From: Duganella guangzhouensis
Lineage (GTDB): Bacteria; Pseudomonadota; Gammaproteobacteria; Burkholderiales; Burkholderiaceae_D
Assembly: GCF_009674535.1 (NCBI RefSeq)
Contig: NZ_WKJK01000008.1
Span: forward strand, 186,001-250,000
Direction of reading: 5' to 3'
Length of the DNA stretch: 64,000 nt
The position numbers were made by a program, and so were the translations under genes. Below, piece by piece: positions 61,379 to 64,000 of this stretch. The notes beneath the pieces were generated by a model, which was not told the DNA's origin, did no database searches, and worked only from the letters and a program-made list of their open reading frames with translations. Positions within the stretch are counted from its first letter, which is position 1; the number at the start of each line of letters is the position of its first letter.

Positions 61379-62641
61379 ATGAACGGGGCATTACGCGTAT
61401 TCGCTGTATGTGGTTTCATCGTCGTCCTGCTGGCCGCCTGTAGCAAGACCGACGGCCCGCCGGTGTCGGCGGAAAAGGCCAGCGCCGATGCGGCGTTCCA
61501 GAAGAAGCTGCAGGAGCAACTGCTCGACGCCAAGCCCGGCACCGTCATCGAAATCCCCGCCGGCACCTATCACCTCACCTCCGGCCTGTCGCTGCGCGCC
61601 GATGGCGTCACCATCCGTGGTGCCGGCATGGAGCAGACCATCCTCTCGTTCAAAGGCCAGGTCACCGGGCCGGAAGGCATGCTGGTCTACGGTAACGGCT
61701 TCACCATCGAAAACCTCACCATCGAAGACTCCAAGGGCGATGGCCTGAAGATCAACGACGGCGACACCATCACCATCCGCAAGGTCAAGGTGCAATGGAC
61801 CGGCGGCCCTAAAGTCACCAACGGCGCCTACGGCATCTACCCGGTCAAAACCAAAAACGTGCTGATCGAGGACAGCGTGGCGATCGGTGCCTCCGACGCC
61901 GGCATCTACGTCGGCCAATCCAATGGCGTGATCGTGCGCCGCTCGCGCGCCGAGGGCAATGTGGCCGGCATCGAGATTGAAAACACCGTCAACGCCGATG
62001 TCTACGACAACGTCGCCACCAACAACACCGGCGGCATCCTGGTGTTCAACATGCCCAACCTGTCGCAGCCCGGCCATAGCACGCGCGTCTACAAGAACAA
62101 GGTCGACAAGAACAACCTTGGCAACTTCGCCGCGCGCGGCACCGCCGTGGCCAGCGTGCCGGCCGGCTCCGGCATCGTCATCAACTCCAACTCCAAGGTG
62201 GAGATCTTCGACAACGACGTCACCGACAACCAGACCGCCAACGTCATCATCTCCAGCTACCACTCGACCGGCTACTACACCGAGAAAGGCGTCGCTGCCA
62301 ATTACGATCCGTATCCAAAAGCGATCTACGTCTACGGCAACCGCTTCAAGGGCGGCGGCGATTCACCCGATGGCCTCGATCTGAAAGCGCTGAAGATCGC
62401 CATGTACGGCCTGGGCGGCCACTTCCCCGACGTGATATGGGATGGCTATGTCGACACCAAACTGCTGGTCAAGGGCGCGCTGCCGCCCGAGCAGCGCATC
62501 TGCGTGCAGAAGGATGCCGAGGTGCTGAACGCCGACGGTCCCGGCAAATACAAGAACCCCAGCAAGGACGCCGCGCCGTTCCGCTGCGAACTGGCCAAGC
62601 TGCCGCCAGTGACCATCACGCAGCTGGCCGCGCAGTCATGA
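61379..62641 (+). CDS. Parallel beta-helix lipoprotein (TIGR03805-like)
   Basis: This is a 420-residue lipoprotein (lipobox IVVLLAAC, Cys at 21). From about residue 55 to 330 it has right-handed beta-helix repeats: GTVIEIPAGTYHLTSGLSL, VTIRGAGMEQTIL, FTIENLTIEDSKGDGLKI, VLIEDSVAIGASDAGIYVGQS and VDVYDN-type rungs. These resemble pectate-lyase-like folds, but I see no catalytic set. An AAGGGGG site precedes the ATG. The stop overlaps the diheme cytochrome start (ATGA). This pairing recurs in other proteobacteria, but the function is unknown. Confidence 0.82.
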   Translation: MNGALRVFAVCGFIVVLLAACSKTDGPPVSAEKASADAAFQKKLQEQLLDAKPGTVIEIPAGTYHLTSGLSLRADGVTIRGAGMEQTILSFKGQVTGPEGMLVYGNGFTIENLTIEDSKGDGLKINDGDTITIRKVKVQWTGGPKVTNGAYGIYPVKTKNVLIEDSVAIGASDAGIYVGQSNGVIVRRSRAEGNVAGIEIENTVNADVYDNVATNNTGGILVFNMPNLSQPGHSTRVYKNKVDKNNLGNFAARGTAVASVPAGSGIVINSNSKVEIFDNDVTDNQTANVIISSYHSTGYYTEKGVAANYDPYPKAIYVYGNRFKGGGDSPDGLDLKALKIAMYGLGGHFPDVIWDGYVDTKLLVKGALPPEQRICVQKDAEVLNADGPGKYKNPSKDAAPFRCELAKLPPVTITQLAAQS

Positions 62642-63759
62642 GGTCGTGGTGGTTTGCGGCTGGCGCGCTCGCACTGGCCGCCTGCACGCAAAGCCAGGCG
62701 CCGGTCAGCTTCATCGTCGACGGCAATCCCGCCAAGCTCAGCGACTGGCATCTGATGGCCGCCAGCGGCGGCCAGCTGAATCTGAATCAGGGCGTGGTGC
62801 CGTATGACCTCAACACCGCGCTGTTCACCGACTACGCGCACAAGCTGCGCACCATCTGGATGCCGAAAGGCCAGAGCGCTACCTACAACGCCGACGCCGC
62901 CTTCGATTTCCCGGTCGGCACCATCATCAGCAAAACTTTCTACTACCCGAAAGCAGGCGATGGCAAAGCGGTGCTGGCCAACTACAGCAACGAAGGCCAG
63001 CAACTCGATCTGTCGCGGATGCGGCTGATCGAAACCCGGCTGCTGGTGCGCCGCGCCAGTGGCTGGATCGCCCTGCCCTACGTGTGGAACGCCGAGCAGA
63101 CCGACGCCGTGCTGGCCCGCACCGGCGAACAGATTCCGCTCGACGTACGTCACGAAGATAACAGCAGCAACAAGATCACCTACGTGGTGCCGAACGTGAA
63201 CCAGTGCGCCTCCTGCCACGTGGCCGATTTGAAAACACACCAGTTCCAGCCTATCGGCCTCAAGGCGCGTCACCTGAACCGCAGCTATACCTACGACGGT
63301 GCCAGCGCCAATCAGCTGGATTACCTGGCGCGCATCGGCTACCTGAGCGGACTACCAGCCGATGGCAGCGCCGCCGCGCCGCGCAACGCCAACTGGCACG
63401 ACACCGCGCAACCATTGGAAGCGCGTGCCCGCGCCTACCTCGACATCAACTGCGCCCACTGTCATAACGACAAGGGCGCGGCCAACACCACCGCGCTGCA
63501 TCTGAACATGGGCGCGCCAGCCGACCTGCATCTGGGCCTGTGCAAACCGCCGGTGGCGGCCGGCGCCGGCACCGGTGGCCGCAGTCACGACATCGCGCCC
63601 GGCCAACCGGACGACTCGATCATGCTGTACCGCCTGAACTCGGCCGAACCGGGCATCATGATGCCGGAACTGGGCCGCAGCTCGGTGCACCGCGAAGGCG
63701 TGGCTTTGATACGCGAGTGGATCGCGGCGATGAAGCAGGGCTGCGGAAACAGCTCGTAA
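62638..63759 (+). CDS. Diheme c-type cytochrome of the SO2930/TIGR03806 family, lipoprotein
   Basis: This is 373 residues with lipobox ALALAAC near residue 16. Two heme c motifs are present: NQCASCHVAD (about 197-201) and NCAHCHND (about 277-281). A C-terminal Met-containing stretch GIMMPELGRSSVH could supply an axial ligand. The N-terminal half is beta-rich (SDWHLMAASGGQLNLNQGVVPYDLNTALFTDYAHKLRTIW). It is co-translated with the beta-helix lipoprotein. The donor, acceptor and physiological role are unknown. Confidence 0.85.
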   Translation: MRSWWFAAGALALAACTQSQAPVSFIVDGNPAKLSDWHLMAASGGQLNLNQGVVPYDLNTALFTDYAHKLRTIWMPKGQSATYNADAAFDFPVGTIISKTFYYPKAGDGKAVLANYSNEGQQLDLSRMRLIETRLLVRRASGWIALPYVWNAEQTDAVLARTGEQIPLDVRHEDNSSNKITYVVPNVNQCASCHVADLKTHQFQPIGLKARHLNRSYTYDGASANQLDYLARIGYLSGLPADGSAAAPRNANWHDTAQPLEARARAYLDINCAHCHNDKGAANTTALHLNMGAPADLHLGLCKPPVAAGAGTGGRSHDIAPGQPDDSIMLYRLNSAEPGIMMPELGRSSVHREGVALIREWIAAMKQGCGNSS

Positions 63760-63881
63760 CATTCCCGATACATACGCGACGCGAAAGTCCCAACGAATAT
63801 CGTTTTTATTCAAGGTCAGCGCAGCGCGCTTTGCCTACCATCCTTGTTTTCAGGTACACGTAACAACAAGGACGGAGACAA

Positions 63882-64000
63882 ATGACTGACCAACGCACGA
63901 TGGCCCTGCGCGCCATGCCTGCAATCGCCCTGGCTTTTTGCATCAACGCACACGCACAACAATCCTGGAACGAGACCACCGTCGGCGCGCGCTACGCCAG
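63882..64000 (+). CDS. Start of an exported protein, truncated by the window end
   Basis: Forty codons are visible, with a GGAG site upstream of the ATG. The signal peptide ALRAMPAIALAFCINAHA-QQ is followed by SWNETTVGARYA. The end of the window cuts the gene. The mature start could begin an outer-membrane barrel protein, but too little is present to assign a family. Confidence 0.7.
   Translation, partial: MTDQRTMALRAMPAIALAFCINAHAQQSWNETTVGARYA

Noticed and set aside
1-64000. CRISPR arrays, tRNA or rRNA genes, integrases
   Set aside because: No direct-repeat/spacer pattern, cloverleaf-like sequence or recombinase motif was recognised on reading either strand.

Overview
The window is high-GC, densely packed chromosomal DNA. 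It most likely comes from a betaproteobacterium of the Oxalobacteraceae (Massilia/Duganella type). This is inferred from the cytochrome oxidase gene order (ctaC-ctaD-small ORF-ctaG-DUF2970-ctaE, then SURF1/ctaA/ctaB), the Burkholderiales-type porin, the many TonB-dependent receptors and the plant-polymer enzymes. I recognised no rRNA, tRNA, CRISPR array, integrase or transposase.

Positions 1-17600 form a pectin utilisation locus. A 5'-truncated FadR-type regulator is followed by a plus-strand block: TonB-dependent receptor, rhamnogalacturonan acetylesterase, a polygalacturonase-pectin methylesterase fusion, a second GH28 enzyme, and a divergent CE8 esterase with an Ig-like N-terminus. After a small AT-richer RHH/two-TM gene pair comes a minus-strand block: kdgD (5-dehydro-4-deoxyglucarate dehydratase), an alpha-ketoglutarate semialdehyde dehydrogenase, an SMP-30 lactonase and a GH43 lipoprotein. 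A GntR/FadR regulator lies upstream. A clear 20-bp palindromic operator overlaps the likely kdgD promoter. Together these genes would strip pectin outside the cell and send uronic or aldonic acids oxidatively to 2-oxoglutarate.

Positions 17600-28000 hold an HDOD protein, a porin, a TerD/AIM24/TerD/DUF475 tellurium-type module with a divergent NhaR-like regulator, and a translationally coupled three-gene operon. That operon encodes an OmpA lipoprotein, a five-TM protein and a periplasmic vWA-like protein, and I cannot match it to a named system. Positions 28000-35800 are a choline-O-sulfate locus: LysR regulator, betC, choX, a TonB-dependent receptor, choV and choW. The receptor inside this operon suggests active outer-membrane uptake of choline sulfate.

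Positions 36000-49900 carry a CorC/HlyC-type protein, a periplasmic solute-binding protein, an AI-2E-type permease and the aa3-type cytochrome c oxidase operon with its assembly genes. The oxidase block includes a 35-residue ORF, and small accessory ORFs interrupt it near its end. Positions 49900-59200 hold housekeeping genes (bioC-like, comF, trmL, rfaE2, pilU, oxyR, ubiA, DUF883). Positions 59243-61062 are an rtcB2-prfH pair, an rRNA-repair/ribosome-rescue module. The window ends with a parallel beta-helix lipoprotein, a diheme cytochrome of the SO2930 type and the start of an exported protein.

A family of palindromic REP-like elements sharing the GAMCTGACCCCG core is scattered through the window. 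One is a perfect 88-nt palindrome after choW. Another is a 72-nt palindrome lying in frame inside comF, in the zinc-finger region. A short remnant lies near 54.84 kb.
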